DNA from: Anaerolineae bacterium
Lineage (GTDB): Bacteria; Chloroflexota; Anaerolineae; JACIWR01
DNA length: 13,296 nucleotides
Direction: 5' to 3'
Assembly: GCA_021162125.1 (NCBI GenBank)
Contig: JAGGZG010000383.1
Span: 1 to 13,296 of the forward strand
The translations under genes and the position numbers were made by a program. Below the pieces are notes generated by a model that did no database searches, had not been told where the DNA came from, and saw nothing but the letters and a program-made list of their open reading frames with translations. Positions 5,254-13,134 of the stretch are shown piece by piece. How positions within the stretch are numbered: position 1 is the first letter of the stretch; every line of letters starts with the position of its first letter.

Positions 5254-6054
5254 CTATCGTATCCGTCGCCGCCACTCCTCTTTCACCTCAAGCACATCCA
5301 GAGATTGCCCTTCTTCCAGTTCGAGGAAATCCGTCAACAGGCGGGTGAACTTACTCGCCTCGTCCAGCATCGGGAAGTGGCGCGAATTGGGGAAAGTGAT
5401 AGCTCGCAGCAACCCATCCTCCCGATGGAAGTGTTCGTCCTCTGGCGGGGTGACCACTGTGTCCCGACCACCATACACGGCCAGGAGAGGCACCTGGAGG
5501 TCGTTGATGAGGCTGCGCAGGTCATGGGCCATCACCGATTGCACGCTGAAAGCGACGGCCACGGGTGCAGTCTTGTCCACCTCGACCTCCACGTCCCGAT
5601 AGCTGCCCAGCGGGTCACGGCCCAGCACCCGGTCGAACAGGGAACCACTACCCTGGGTCAATAAGCGCCGGTTGACGGCGGCGCCGGTGAGGGGCAGGCT
5701 GACGGCCAATATCCGATCCACACACTGTGGATACTGACGAGCGAAATTCACAGCCACGGTCGCGCCAAGAGCGTGGCCCACCACCGGAACCCGCAAATGA
5801 AGTATCCCCAGGCTATCCAGGAAGGCCCGCACTTGCTCCACGTACTCACGCACAGTGTACTGGTTGCGTGACTTGTCGGAATCGCCGAAACCCCACAGGT
5901 CCAGGGCATAAGTGCGATAGTGGCTGGACAGCTCTTCCATGGTCGCCATCCAATAGCGCCACGAACCTAGCCAGCCGTGGATGAACAGCAAAGGTCTTCC
6001 CCGGCCGAGGTATTCGTAATGGACTAGACTGCCCTCAATTACAATCGCGCTCAT
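5254..6054 (-). CDS. Alpha/beta hydrolase fold protein lacking the nucleophile serine
   Basis: A 266-aa single-domain alpha/beta hydrolase. Visible elements are the oxyanion region FIHGWLGSWRYW (residues 24-35), LDLWGFGDSDK (51-61), the nucleophile elbow VVGHALGAT (91-99), the acid loop VYGGRDTVV (D198) and the histidine NSRHFPM (H226). The elbow should read G-H-S-x-G, but residue 95 is Ala (codon at 5770-5772), so a normal esterase triad is missing. Asp and His are kept. Function is unknown: it may be a non-hydrolytic member, or use a different mechanism. A charged C-terminal tail (about 245-266) follows the core. The ATG at 6054 has AGAGGA at 6061-6066, 6 nt upstream; an in-frame ATG at 6111 would add 19 residues without family similarity. 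It is the last gene of the signalling block, 95 nt after the response regulator. Confidence 0.85.
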   Translation of the reverse strand: MSAIVIEGSLVHYEYLGRGRPLLFIHGWLGSWRYWMATMEELSSHYRTYALDLWGFGDSDKSRNQYTVREYVEQVRAFLDSLGILHLRVPVVGHALGATVAVNFARQYPQCVDRILAVSLPLTGAAVNRRLLTQGSGSLFDRVLGRDPLGSYRDVEVEVDKTAPVAVAFSVQSVMAHDLRSLINDLQVPLLAVYGGRDTVVTPPEDEHFHREDGLLRAITFPNSRHFPMLDEASKFTRLLTDFLELEEGQSLDVLEVKEEWRRRIR

Positions 6055-6117
6055 CAGTGATCCTCTGAACACGCCATCACGGAACTTCACACAGCGCGCA
6101 CCCAATCGCACTCCAGG

Positions 6118-6138
6118 TGTACGTGATCAGCGTGTACA
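6118..6138. repeat. Small imperfect palindrome upstream of the hydrolase
   Basis: gtgtac (6118-6123) and gtacac (6133-6138) face each other around gtgatcagc, which contains the palindrome tgatca. It lies in the 95-nt gap between the response regulator and the hydrolase. It could be a regulator site or chance. No promoter boxes could be placed with confidence beside it. Confidence 0.3.
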
Positions 6139-6149
6139 CAACTGTAATG

Positions 6150-6527
6150 CTATCCTCCACCCGTCCGGCGCAGGATTTCTCGCACCCGCCTGACCAACTC
6201 GTCCGGCGCAAAGGGCTTGAGAATGTATTCTTCTGCCCCGGCACTCAGCCCTTGTTTGATCTCGGTCTCCTGTCCTTTGGCCGAGAGGAAAACGATGGGG
6301 ATGTCGCGCGTAGTGGGATTCAACTTGAGCTTCTCGCAAGCCTCGTATCCCGACATTTTGGGCATACGCACATCCATCAGAATCAGGTCGGGCAACTCCG
6401 CCTCAGCTTTAGCGACGGCCTCTATGCCATTGGCGGCGGATATGGCCTCGAAGCCGCCGTAGGTGAGGCTAAAAACTACCAGATCGCGAATATCTTTTTC
6501 GTCTTCGGCAATGAGTATTTTGGTCAT
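6150..6527 (-). CDS. Single-domain response regulator (CheY-like receiver)
   Basis: A 125-aa stand-alone receiver domain with no output domain. It would take a phosphoryl group from a histidine kinase and act by protein contact or as a phosphorelay intermediate. The acidic pocket is in IAEDEKD (E8, D9), the phospho-acceptor is D52 in LILMDVRMPKMSG, the switch Ser is S82 in FLSAKG, and the conserved Lys is K104 in ILKPF. All key residues are present. The start is ATG 6527, where AGGAG at 6533-6537 fits; an upstream in-frame ATG at 6554 would only add MMQRRTGVA. Its likely partner is one of the two histidine kinases encoded upstream on the same strand, although 312 nt of repeat-rich DNA separates it from the nearer one. 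It closely resembles the terminal receiver of the hybrid kinase (for example RMP-MSGYEA against RMPGMDGYEA). Confidence 0.95.
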   Translation of the reverse strand: MTKILIAEDEKDIRDLVVFSLTYGGFEAISAANGIEAVAKAEAELPDLILMDVRMPKMSGYEACEKLKLNPTTRDIPIVFLSAKGQETEIKQGLSAGAEEYILKPFAPDELVRRVREILRRTGGG

Positions 6528-6839
6528 GGCTACTCCTGTACGACGCTGCATCAACTAGGTTTACCGTTGTTCTTTCTCTAACAAACTGGACTCTGGCGAA
6601 TTTCACTTTGGACGCAGATTCACGCGAATTTTCTCGGATCATCTTTGAAAATCTTCAAAATCTGCGTGTGAAGCCTGCGAAAATCTGCGTCCCATTTTAA
6701 CTTTTCACGCGCTTTCAAGAATCGCCAGACTCCAGTAACAAAGTTCCGCTTCTATCGCGAATGATCCTCTCAAGTTTTGATCCCATCGTGTCATTCGTGA
6801 TTTAAAAAGTGGTCGGTAGTGAACCGAGTTTCCAGAAGT
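6528..6839. other. 312-nt intergenic stretch between kinase and response regulator
   Basis: No gene is seen in it. Apart from the inverted repeat at 6610-6692, it contains cgaatga and cattcgtg units near 6757-6800 of the same repetitive type. No strong promoter was found for the response regulator; TTGTTA upstream of it has no acceptable -10. The base composition is lower in GC than the flanking genes. Confidence 0.6.
6610..6692. repeat. Inverted and direct repeats built on ggacgcagatt
   Basis: ggacgcagatt (6610-6620) and its exact reverse complement aatctgcgtcc (6682-6692) bound an 83-nt AT-richer segment. The segment also holds direct copies of aaaatct(gcg) and a small palindrome tttgaa...ttcaaa (6644-6659). 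It resembles dispersed intergenic repeats that contain cgcagatt. No coding potential is seen. Confidence 0.6.
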
Positions 6840-9089
6840 TCACGTCTCGACCACGGGCAGGGAGAAACTGAACGTGCTACCCTTTCCCAGCTCGCTCTCC
6901 ACCCATATCCGCCCGCCGTGCATCTCCACGATGGACTTGGCGATGGGCAGCCCCAGACCCGTGCCCGTCTGCTGGCGCACCAGCTCGTGGTCCGCCCGAT
7001 AGAAGCGCTCGAATACGCGATCCAGATCAGTGGGCGCGATCCCGATACCCGTATCCGAGACGTCCACCTGCAACTCCCCGTCGGTGTGGTGCAGAGCCAG
7101 GGTGATGCGCCCTCCAGGGGGGGTGTACTTGTAAGCATTGCTCACCAGGTTAGTCAATACCTGCACGATCCGGTTCCGGTCGCCCTGCACCATCGGCAAG
7201 TGAGGTGGGATGTCCACCTCCAATTCCAGGTTGCGGCGAGCGATCTCGCCCTGCAGAGAGGCTATCACGTCGCGGGCCACCTCGTCCATGTGCAAGGGAC
7301 GCATGTCGAATTTCACGCGCCTGGCCTCGATGCGGGAGATGTCCAGCAGATCACCTACCAGCGCGGCCAGCCGCTCGACGTTGGTCCGAATCACCTGCAG
7401 GAACTGGGCCTGCGTCTCGGAGATGGGGCCGGCTGCACCGCTGAGAATCAGGTCAGCGTAACCCTTGATCGAGGTCATGGGTGTGCGTAGTTCGTGGGCC
7501 ACGATGGAGACGAACTCCGACTTGGCCTGGGCGACCTCCCGCTCGCGGGTGATGTCACGTAAGACGGTGACCACTCCCTGGCACTCGCCCTCTTCGTCGA
7601 GAATGGGAGCGAAGTGGGCGCTGATCACCCAGTTATTCCGCTCCAATAAAACCTCGGCCTGTGACGGGTACGACCGGGTCGAACCGGCAGCGATCAGCTG
7701 GGATACCGCCTCGGCCACAGAATCGATCACATCCGCCGGAAAGTTGCTGTAGAGAGCCCGCACGTTCCGGCCCACTGCTGCTTCCTCCGATACGCCGAGA
7801 AGCTGTTGTGCGGATTGGTTCACGACTATTGTCCTGCCCTCTACGTCGGTCACCACCACGCCGTCCCTGATGGATTCCAGGATAGCCAGCCGCTGGGAGG
7901 CATCGGCCCGCTGCGCACGCAACATGCTACCCAGCCGCTCTGCCTGATTGCGTATCAGCCGGTATAGCTCGGTATTCTTGACCATGACGGTGATCTGGTT
8001 GGCCGCCGCTGTGGCCAACTCCAGGTGATCATCGGTGAAATAGTCGGGCTCTGGATGGAAGAGGAGCATCACTCCCAGCACATCGTCTCCAGTGCTGAGA
8101 GGTACGGCCATCACCGACTGGCTCTGCCCTTTTTTCGAGGGATCCACCACCCAGCGCTCGTCCTGGTCAATGCCGGTAATGATCACCGGCTTGTTATGCT
8201 CCAACACCCAGCCGGCCAATCCCTCCCCGTAGCGGAACGAGGTGCGCTTGCCTCCCCGAGGTAATGCCTCTGTGCGACCTAGAGCCGCGCGATACATCAG
8301 ATAGCCCGTCTCCGGATCGAGGAGAAGGATGGAACCCTGCTTCACACCCACGGCCTGATTGATCAGGGCCAGCGCCCGATTCAACACGCGATCCAGGTCC
8401 AAGCTGGCAGTCAATTCACTGGTGATGCTCAACAGAGTACGCACCCGGTCCCGCTCTTTGGTGAGCTCGCGATTGGCGCGGGCCAATTCCTCGCTGTGGC
8501 GGCGAAGGTCCTCCTCCAGCATCTCTCGCCGTTTCCGCTCGGCCCGATCCCGGTCGGCCAGCATCCCGCCAAAGACGCCAGCGGCGACGAAGGCGAAGAG
8601 GCGGGCCAGTAGAGCCTTGAGCGGCCCGCTGAAGGTGTACGGTTCCATCGGCGCTCCGGCGGCCACCACGTACAGGACACAGATCAGGGCCAGGAGTCGC
8701 CATCCCAGGTGCATGGGAAAGCGAATCGCGACGGAAAGGATGATAAGAAAATAAAACACGTAATAAGGGCTGGTCAGCCCATTGCTGATGTAGATCGCTG
8801 CCGAAAGGGCCACGATGTCTACCAGGGTCATCAGAGAGCAATAAGTCTGGCTGGGACGGAAACCTCGCCACAGAGCTATGGCCGCCGCCACGTTCACCAG
8901 GGCAAACACAGCCATCAACAAATTCGCCGCCCGCACCACCGCCGATACCGGGTGGGGGGAGATGTTATTCACCAGGAAACCGAGGGCCACGGCTGCCAGG
9001 CGCACCGTGGTAGCTGCCCGCTCACCGAAGGTGTAGGTGTCCTCCTCCTGAATAAATTTGGATCGAAACCAGTCCCTTACGCCCTGCAC
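6840..9089 (-). CDS. Membrane sensor histidine kinase (multi-TM, GAF, PAS, HisKA, HATPase)
   Basis: A 749-aa sensor kinase that would autophosphorylate and pass the phosphoryl group to a receiver. Residues 29-176 hold about five or six hydrophobic segments, so the N-terminus is membrane embedded with little extracytoplasmic sequence. A coiled coil (about 180-218) leads to a GAF domain (about 222-372), a second coil, and a PAS domain (about 400-515). HisKA follows with the phospho-acceptor H532 in SIVAHELRTPMTS, then the ATPase with N-box NLVSNAYKY (647-655), DTGIGI (679-684) and GTGLGL (709-714). No receiver is fused. Translation starts at a GTG, chosen because TGAGGAG at 9096-9102 lies 6 nt upstream and the N-terminus is complete. 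The gap to the hybrid kinase upstream is only 41 nt, so the two are probably cotranscribed. The sensed signal is unknown. Confidence 0.93.
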   Translation of the reverse strand: MQGVRDWFRSKFIQEEDTYTFGERAATTVRLAAVALGFLVNNISPHPVSAVVRAANLLMAVFALVNVAAAIALWRGFRPSQTYCSLMTLVDIVALSAAIYISNGLTSPYYVFYFLIILSVAIRFPMHLGWRLLALICVLYVVAAGAPMEPYTFSGPLKALLARLFAFVAAGVFGGMLADRDRAERKRREMLEEDLRRHSEELARANRELTKERDRVRTLLSITSELTASLDLDRVLNRALALINQAVGVKQGSILLLDPETGYLMYRAALGRTEALPRGGKRTSFRYGEGLAGWVLEHNKPVIITGIDQDERWVVDPSKKGQSQSVMAVPLSTGDDVLGVMLLFHPEPDYFTDDHLELATAAANQITVMVKNTELYRLIRNQAERLGSMLRAQRADASQRLAILESIRDGVVVTDVEGRTIVVNQSAQQLLGVSEEAAVGRNVRALYSNFPADVIDSVAEAVSQLIAAGSTRSYPSQAEVLLERNNWVISAHFAPILDEEGECQGVVTVLRDITREREVAQAKSEFVSIVAHELRTPMTSIKGYADLILSGAAGPISETQAQFLQVIRTNVERLAALVGDLLDISRIEARRVKFDMRPLHMDEVARDVIASLQGEIARRNLELEVDIPPHLPMVQGDRNRIVQVLTNLVSNAYKYTPPGGRITLALHHTDGELQVDVSDTGIGIAPTDLDRVFERFYRADHELVRQQTGTGLGLPIAKSIVEMHGGRIWVESELGKGSTFSFSLPVVET

Positions 9090-9130
9090 GACTGACTCCT
9101 CAGGTACCCTAGATACAGGATATTCACAGA

Positions 9131-12100
9131 TCAGCTATCCTCTTGCAACTCACTATCCTTCTCTTCTGTCTCGTCGTCCTCCAGCGCCCGCTCAATCTCC
9201 CCCAACAACAGATCGAAAGAAAACGGCTTGCTTAGAAATTCCCTCACGCCCAATGCCTGCAGTCGTTGCCGTTCCATCTCTACATCGGCGGAATGGGCTG
9301 ATATGGCAATGATGGGAATATCCCGCGTGGCCGGATCGCGCTTCAGGCGGGTGAGTGCCTCGTAGCCATCCATGCCCGGCATACGCAGGTCCAGCAGAAT
9401 CAGGTCTGGTCGCTCGCGATAGGCAGCGGCCAATGCCTCGTAGCCATTGAGGGCCCGCACCGTCTCGAACCCTTGGCGGATCAGCAGTTCCGTCAACAAG
9501 CTATTCGTGTCCGGGTCGTCCTCGGCGATGAGCACCTTGCCCTTGCGGGCCAGGACGCTTTCTACGGCGGTCAGCAATTGCTCCTCGTTGATGGGTTTGG
9601 TGACGTAGTTCACCGCCCCCAGTTGTAAACCGCTCTCCGCGTCCTGGACGACGGAGAGGATGATGACCGGGATGTTAGCCGTCTTCGGATTGGACTTCAG
9701 GTCGCGCAGAACCTCGAAGCCGTCTTTATCCGGCAGCAGAATGTCCAGGGTGATCAAATCCGGCTGCTCACGACAGGCCGTGGACACCACTGCACTACCC
9801 TGGGACGTGGCGACCACCTCGTAGCCCTGCTTCTCCAGTTGATGGCGTAGCAGCTCCAGGATATCGTGTTCGTCGTCCACCACCAGAATCTTTTTCCCGC
9901 GAGTGGCGGGCTGTGGGAGCATGGATGGGGGTAATTCGCGGTCTGCGGCGGGTAATATGAAAGTAAAGGTGCTGCCCTCGCCGATTTTGCTGTTCACCCA
10001 GATGCGCCCGCCGTGCAACTCGACGAACATCTTAACAATGGATAGGCCCAAACCCGTACCCTCGCTCTCCTGGACCACGGGATGGTCAGCGCGGTAGAAG
10101 CGGTCGAAGATTTTGAGCTGATCCTCGGTGGAGATGCCGATGCCAGTATCTTTCACGTCCACCCGCACAGCTCCATCCATCGGTGAGAGGGCAATCGTGA
10201 TCCGGCCCTCCGGCGTATAGTGGTAGGCGTTGGCCACCAGGTTGGTCAAAACCTGGGTCAGGCGGGCACGGTCGCCAGGCACCTCATCGAGGTCCGGCGC
10301 GATGTCGAGCACGAGCTCCAGCCCTTTGTCCTCGATCTGCTGGCGCAGGGAATTGGCCACCTCCAGGACGATGTCCTCCATCCGCAGGTTCTCGATGTGC
10401 AAAGTGACGCGCCCGGTCTCGACGCGGGAGATGTCCAGCAGATCGTTGATCAGGGCAGCCAGGCGATCAGCGTTGGACTTGACAATGTTCAGGAAGCGCC
10501 GTTGTCCATCGGTGATTGACCCCACTGCGCCAGCGATGAGCAGATCAGTGTAACCCTTGATCGAGGTCAACGGGGTGCGCAGTTCGTGCGACACCGTGGA
10601 CACGAACTCACTCTTCGCTCGATCGGCCTCCACCTCTTTGGTGATGTCGCGCAAGATGGTGACCACGCCCACGAATTCCTCCCTCTCCGTGAAAACGGGG
10701 GTCAGCCGCGCGTTGATCACCCGCTCGTCCAGTTCCAGCGTAGTATCAATCACCTGCAGAGTCGCCTTGCTGGGCACCGGGTCGGCAATCAAGGCCTCCA
10801 TCGCCGCCAGGGCCTCCATCCGTCCCTGGGGAGAGAATGCGCCGAACACGTTGTACACGTCCTGCCCGATCACCGTCTCACTGCGCGCTCCCAGGATGTG
10901 CTCGGCCGCCGAGTTGATCAGGACAATACGTCGCCGGGCATCGGCGACGATTACGCCGTCGGCGATGGATTCCAAAATGGCGCGGCTCTTGGAGCTCTCC
11001 TCCCGTTGAGTGCGCAGCATCTCGCCCAGCCGGTCGGCAGTCTCGCGCACGTACTGGTACAACTCGGCGTTGTGAATAGCCTGGGCCACCTGCCCGGCCG
11101 CCGTGGTCACCAGGCGAAGCTGCGCCTCGTGGAAGAAACCAGGCCGCCCATCGGAAACGATGAGCACACCGTGCACGTCCTCACCCACAATCAGGGGAGC
11201 AGCGATCAGCGAGCGCGTCCAGGTCCCGCGTCCTTGTGAGGGCAGCCAGCGTGCATCTTTCTGCACGTCGTCCACCAGCACCGGCTCCCGATGCTGAATC
11301 ACCCAACCGGCCAGTCCCAGACCCGGCTTGAAGGGAGTAACCTCTCCGTCCCCAGGCAGAGGCTCCCGCCCACCCAGCCGGGCGCGATATACCAGGTGAT
11401 TTTTGGTCGGGTCCAGCAGCATGATGGAGCCGTGGTTCGCGCCCACCGCGCGGGTGACGTTGCGCAGTGTGCGATCCAGCACTTTGGGTAGATCCAGGCT
11501 GAACGTCAGTTCGCGGGTGATGGTGTACAGAGACTCCAGCCGTTCTTTCTCCTCGGCCAGCTCGCGGGTGCGCTGAGCAATGCGCTCCTCCAACGTCTGG
11601 TTCAGGGCACGAACCTCAGCGAAGAGCCGGGCGTTCTCCAGGGCGACCGCTGCCTGGCGCACAATGGACTCCACCAGGTCCGTCTGTTCGCGATCAAAGG
11701 GCCGCGTACCCCCTCCCCACAGAGCCACCACCCCACAGGCTTCCTCCTTGAGCACCAGGGGCACGACCAGCCATTCGCCACGGGTCTCATCCCGCAAGAA
11801 CTGGGAGGTTCTGTCGGCGGAAGCTTGCCTGACGGCCGCCTGCACGTTACCGGGGACAATTGCCTGCGCTTGATCCGGGCACCGGGCCCAGGCTGCTACG
11901 TTTAGCTCGCCCGTCTCATCCGCCAGGAAGACGGCGCATTTCGCGCCGCCCGTCACGGTGCTCAATCGCTCCGCCAGCAAGTGGGCAATTTGCTCTATGT
12001 CGAGAGTTGCGCTCAGGTCGCGGGAGACCTCGTAGACGGTTCGCAACTGCAACAGCGCCCGATCCGTTTCAGCGGTGGCCCGCGCCAGGCTGGAGGTCAA

Positions 12101-12535
12101 CATCTCCGCCTCACCCAGGCGCTCCAGCAAAGCTTCCTCAATGGCCTGCGTGAAGAACTCGGCCAGCACCGTCGCCGCGTCGTCGAAGAAGGGGAATAAT
12201 TTCTGCCAAGCGGCCATTGCCCGCCAGGCATCGCTGGATTCCAGCAGAGCCAGACCCAGAGCTGTGCGCAGTTGGAAGGAAATCTCCAACAGATCCATGA
12301 GGCTGCAACCCCGCTCCAGGCGTTGGGTGAGCACCCAGTCCTTGAGCTGCTTGAGAAGATGGGGCGCATCCTGCTCAATCGCTGTCATCAGGTGATGGTA
12401 AAAGGGCAGAATCTGGGCGAACAATTCCTCGTCCGACAGATCGGCATAGCGGGGCAGAGCCAGACTCCGGACCCCTTCAAGCCAGCGCTTCTGTATCGTC
12501 TTTTCGTTTTTCCGCAACCACTGACGTACGTCCAT
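9131..12535 (-). CDS. Hybrid histidine kinase with RsbRD-like N-terminus, two GAF, PAS and two receivers
   Basis: A 1134-aa soluble hybrid kinase with no membrane segment. An all-helical N-terminus (about 1-145, starting WLRKNEKTIQKRWLEGV) resembles the RsbRD-type sensor domain of stressosome proteins. Then come GAF1 (about 165-305), a coiled coil, GAF2 (about 340-490), PAS (about 515-632), and HisKA with H650 in STVSHELRTPLTS. The ATPase has NLVANAYHY, DTGIGI and GTGLGL. Two receivers follow: REC1 with VVDDEHD and D931 in LITLDILLPDKDG, REC2 with IAEDDPD and D1049 in LILLDLRMPGMDG. An acidic tail ends it. The start is ambiguous: ATG 12535 (17 nt after the rsbX-like stop) is preferred; an in-frame GTG at 12559 overlaps that stop. 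Neither has a strong Shine-Dalgarno, so translational coupling is likely. Its kinase half is a clear paralogue of the next kinase. Confidence 0.93.
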   Translation of the reverse strand: MDVRQWLRKNEKTIQKRWLEGVRSLALPRYADLSDEELFAQILPFYHHLMTAIEQDAPHLLKQLKDWVLTQRLERGCSLMDLLEISFQLRTALGLALLESSDAWRAMAAWQKLFPFFDDAATVLAEFFTQAIEEALLERLGEAEMLTSSLARATAETDRALLQLRTVYEVSRDLSATLDIEQIAHLLAERLSTVTGGAKCAVFLADETGELNVAAWARCPDQAQAIVPGNVQAAVRQASADRTSQFLRDETRGEWLVVPLVLKEEACGVVALWGGGTRPFDREQTDLVESIVRQAAVALENARLFAEVRALNQTLEERIAQRTRELAEEKERLESLYTITRELTFSLDLPKVLDRTLRNVTRAVGANHGSIMLLDPTKNHLVYRARLGGREPLPGDGEVTPFKPGLGLAGWVIQHREPVLVDDVQKDARWLPSQGRGTWTRSLIAAPLIVGEDVHGVLIVSDGRPGFFHEAQLRLVTTAAGQVAQAIHNAELYQYVRETADRLGEMLRTQREESSKSRAILESIADGVIVADARRRIVLINSAAEHILGARSETVIGQDVYNVFGAFSPQGRMEALAAMEALIADPVPSKATLQVIDTTLELDERVINARLTPVFTEREEFVGVVTILRDITKEVEADRAKSEFVSTVSHELRTPLTSIKGYTDLLIAGAVGSITDGQRRFLNIVKSNADRLAALINDLLDISRVETGRVTLHIENLRMEDIVLEVANSLRQQIEDKGLELVLDIAPDLDEVPGDRARLTQVLTNLVANAYHYTPEGRITIALSPMDGAVRVDVKDTGIGISTEDQLKIFDRFYRADHPVVQESEGTGLGLSIVKMFVELHGGRIWVNSKIGEGSTFTFILPAADRELPPSMLPQPATRGKKILVVDDEHDILELLRHQLEKQGYEVVATSQGSAVVSTACREQPDLITLDILLPDKDGFEVLRDLKSNPKTANIPVIILSVVQDAESGLQLGAVNYVTKPINEEQLLTAVESVLARKGKVLIAEDDPDTNSLLTELLIRQGFETVRALNGYEALAAAYRERPDLILLDLRMPGMDGYEALTRLKRDPATRDIPIIAISAHSADVEMERQRLQALGVREFLSKPFSFDLLLGEIERALEDDETEEKDSELQEDS

Positions 12536-12552
12536 CAACCAGAATCCCGTCT

Positions 12553-13134
12553 TTAGCACACAGTAATGACGGTGACATCGTCGTGCTCTACCCCATAGCG
12601 TTGGGCGATAATATCAGCCATCGCCTGGGGATCAATCCTGCCCAGGGCTGGCAGGTCCTTGTCCGCAATCAAGCCGTCCGCCACCCCATCGGAGTACAGA
12701 ACGAATAAGTCGCCGGGAGTGTAGTGGTAAGTGAATTCCCGTAAGGCGGGCAGACGATAGTGGCCGACGATCCCGCCCCGCGAGACCGGTCTGATCGGCT
12801 CGGCACTCCAGGCGTAAATGCCGATATTGCCGACCCCGACGAAGGACACGGTTTCCGCTTTGGGGTTAATGCGCAACAAAGCCATCACTGCGCCTCGCGT
12901 GCCCCGCAGTTCCTCGTGACAACGGGTGACCAGCTCTCTTAAATCCGCCGTACTGTTGAGGGTGATGCAACGCACTGCCCGCCGCGATGCCTCGGCTGCC
13001 GCCTCACCAGAACCCAGGCCGTCAACGAGACCAATTGTCACCGCGCCATCTGCCTCGGCGATCACGTAGGCGTCACCCGATACTTGTTCTCCCCTTTTAG
13101 GGCGATGTGCGATCCCATGTCTCAAGGCAGCCAT
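12553..13134 (-). CDS. rsbX: PP2C-type serine phosphatase, RsbX/SpoIIE-like
   Basis: A 193-aa stand-alone phosphatase domain, close in size to Bacillus RsbX, which dephosphorylates RsbS/RsbR and resets the stressosome. Metal-binding motifs of the PP2C/SpoIIE family are visible: SGDAYV (D21), LVDGLGSGEAA (D38, G39), VLYSDGVAD (D149, G150) and HDDVTVITV (D185, D186). There are no sensor domains. The ATG at 13134 lies inside the end of the RsbT-like gene (13-nt overlap), and the stop TAA lies just upstream of the hybrid kinase start, so the genes form a coupled unit. The substrate is inferred: a phosphorylated RsbS or RsbR homologue, probably encoded outside the window. The family call is firm, the RsbX role is based on size and the RsbT neighbour. 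Confidence 0.88.
   Translation of the reverse strand: MAALRHGIAHRPKRGEQVSGDAYVIAEADGAVTIGLVDGLGSGEAAAEASRRAVRCITLNSTADLRELVTRCHEELRGTRGAVMALLRINPKAETVSFVGVGNIGIYAWSAEPIRPVSRGGIVGHYRLPALREFTYHYTPGDLFVLYSDGVADGLIADKDLPALGRIDPQAMADIIAQRYGVEHDDVTVITVC

Noticed and set aside
6819..7490. Plus-strand 223-codon frame opposite the membrane kinase
   Set aside because: It mirrors the conserved ATPase and HisKA coding sequence on the other strand. Similar shadows appear opposite the hybrid kinase (10220-10519, 10586-11239).
12536..12559. GTG at 12559 as the hybrid kinase start
   Set aside because: No Shine-Dalgarno precedes it and the family similarity begins after the ATG at 12535. It remains possible by coupling to the overlapping stop of the phosphatase gene.
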